Source of the DNA: Persicobacter psychrovividus
GTDB taxonomy: Bacteria > Bacteroidota > Bacteroidia > Cytophagales > Cyclobacteriaceae
Assembly (NCBI RefSeq): GCF_036492425.1
Contig: NZ_AP025299.1
Location: 1-64,000 of the forward strand
DNA: 64,000 bases
Direction of reading: 5' to 3'
Shown here: positions 63,267 to 64,000 of the stretch, in pieces
How the letters are laid out: each line of letters starts with the position of its first letter
How positions within the stretch are numbered: the first letter of the stretch is position 1
Notes under the pieces: model-generated
What the model was told of the DNA's origin: nothing
Database searches by the model: none
The model's input: the letters and a program-made list of their open reading frames with translations, nothing else
Made by a program: the position numbers and the translations under genes

Positions 63267-63735
63267 AATGACAAGCCTCAGGCAGCTTTCAAAATCAGCA
63301 TTGTGTTGGACGTTAAAAATAACGTCTATACAGGATAATCTGCTTAGCTTAATGGCATCGGGTGAATCCGTAAAGTTGTTAACATAATATTTTGTGTTAA
63401 AGCCATAGAATTAGTTGCCCTGCCGAAAACCGAATATTATTTACCGCTAAAACTGAAATTTAAGAGGTGCAACAGCCCGATAAATATTAAAGAAATTCAT
63501 TGATCGATCCCGAGGCTGAACGATGATGTTTCCTCAGGAAAATGAAAGCCATTCAATTTTATATATTTGAATTAGTGTTTGAAGCCACAGCGCGATCCTG
63601 TGGCTTTTTTTTAAGCCCATTATTTAACATAATGCTTTCTTTTTTTGGGGGGGAGTGATATTGAAAGCTTGCGAAACATGCCCCTTGGGTTGGGCAGTCG
63701 AATATTTTTGTATCCCTACTCCGAAAACTGGACGG
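63267..63735. other. Intergenic region after the mannosidase gene
   Basis: About 470 bases without a credible gene. The only clear element is the terminator at 63581-63612, which is unusually far (315 bases) from the mannosidase stop. Confidence 0.45.
63581..63612 (+). terminator. Terminator, plus strand
   Basis: GCCACAG and CTGTGGC pair around CGCGATC, followed by eight T. It may end the mannosidase transcript with a long 3' tail. Confidence 0.8.
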
Positions 63736-63975
63736 TCAGACACACCCCAAACCCTCCAGTCGGTCCAACAGCTGATTCTCAAACCATTCCAGATCCTCAA
63801 TGTCATTGATGGGGTAACGCATCCATTGCCCGTCCTCCTCGAGTCCAATGTAATGTCGTTGGCCCTCCTGCCATAACTGACACAGGCGCTTTTGCTGCTG
63901 ACCGTCAATCAGTATTTCTTTTTTGATCAGGCGGTCGTTGGTTAAGAGTCGTTGGGGGTCGATATGCTTGGCCAT
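63736..63975 (-). CDS. Unidentified protein, probably truncated by the window edge
   Basis: An acidic, Trp-rich 79-residue frame (LCQLWQEGQRHYIGLEEDGQ, YPINDIEDLEWFENQLLDRL) starting at an ATG at 63975. The frame stays open from there to the window edge (RLLKLKAL before that Met), so the real start may lie outside. I recognise no family. Base composition and codons look like a real gene. Confidence 0.5.
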   Translation of the reverse strand: MAKHIDPQRLLTNDRLIKKEILIDGQQQKRLCQLWQEGQRHYIGLEEDGQWMRYPINDIEDLEWFENQLLDRLEGLGCV

Positions 63976-64000
63976 TAATGCCTTCAGTTTTAATAATCGT

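Overview
The window looks like part of a large secondary replicon (megaplasmid or chromid) of a marine, polysaccharide-degrading Bacteroidota bacterium, most likely of the order Cytophagales. The phylum call rests on a type IX secretion adhesin with a gliding-type C-terminal sorting domain, a PorP/SprF protein, Rhs proteins of the Bacteroidota type, a TonB receptor with a carboxypeptidase-like N-terminal domain, TAnnTTTG promoter elements, and families such as DUF4861, DUF2490 and GH92. A genus cannot be fixed from the sequence. The secondary-replicon call rests on a Rep_3-type initiator gene, a dense iteron array next to it, and a parAB operon followed by three identical near-palindromes that are good parS candidates.

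Layout. 1-3.4 kb: displaced Rhs tips with immunity-like partners, built around a duplicated 347-bp Rhs core segment. 3.9-4.8 kb: a secreted esterase. 5.1-7.9 kb: replication initiator and iterons. 7.9-13.5 kb: a unsaturated-uronate operon (kduI, kduD, hexuronate transporter) divergent from a LacI-type regulator and a DUF4861 lipoprotein. 13.7-16.9 kb: parA, parB, parS candidates and more iterons. 17-20.6 kb: an outer-membrane protein, then KDG kinase and KDPG aldolase, which complete the pathway from unsaturated uronates to pyruvate and glyceraldehyde 3-phosphate. Four CAATCGATTG-like sites suggest that the LacI-type protein controls both halves of this pathway. 20.6-21.3 kb: a group II intron without a reverse transcriptase. 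21.5-34.1 kb: a 3189-residue adhesin with seven 489-bp repeats, followed by its PorP/SprF and OmpA/TPR partners.

34.4-48.7 kb holds a TonB receptor, a VF530 protein, two tandem beta-barrel proteins, the alpha-2-macroglobulin and PBP1C pair, a PAS protein and a small lipoprotein. 49.3-51.0 kb is an IS1634-family insertion sequence with a 33-bp target duplication. 51.9-55.3 kb holds two and a fraction tandem copies of an AAA-ATPase/PD-(D/E)XK gene that differ mainly in one internal patch. 55.3-60.8 kb is signalling: two histidine kinases with a response regulator, and a hybrid kinase, with a NUDIX gene broken by a 7-bp duplication in between. A GH92 mannosidase and an unidentified partial gene close the window.

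The most notable points are the replication/partition module wrapped around a uronate operon, the parS candidates, the intron without an ORF placed directly behind a terminator, the patchy divergence of the tandem ATPase/nuclease genes, and three gene lesions that can be explained base by base.
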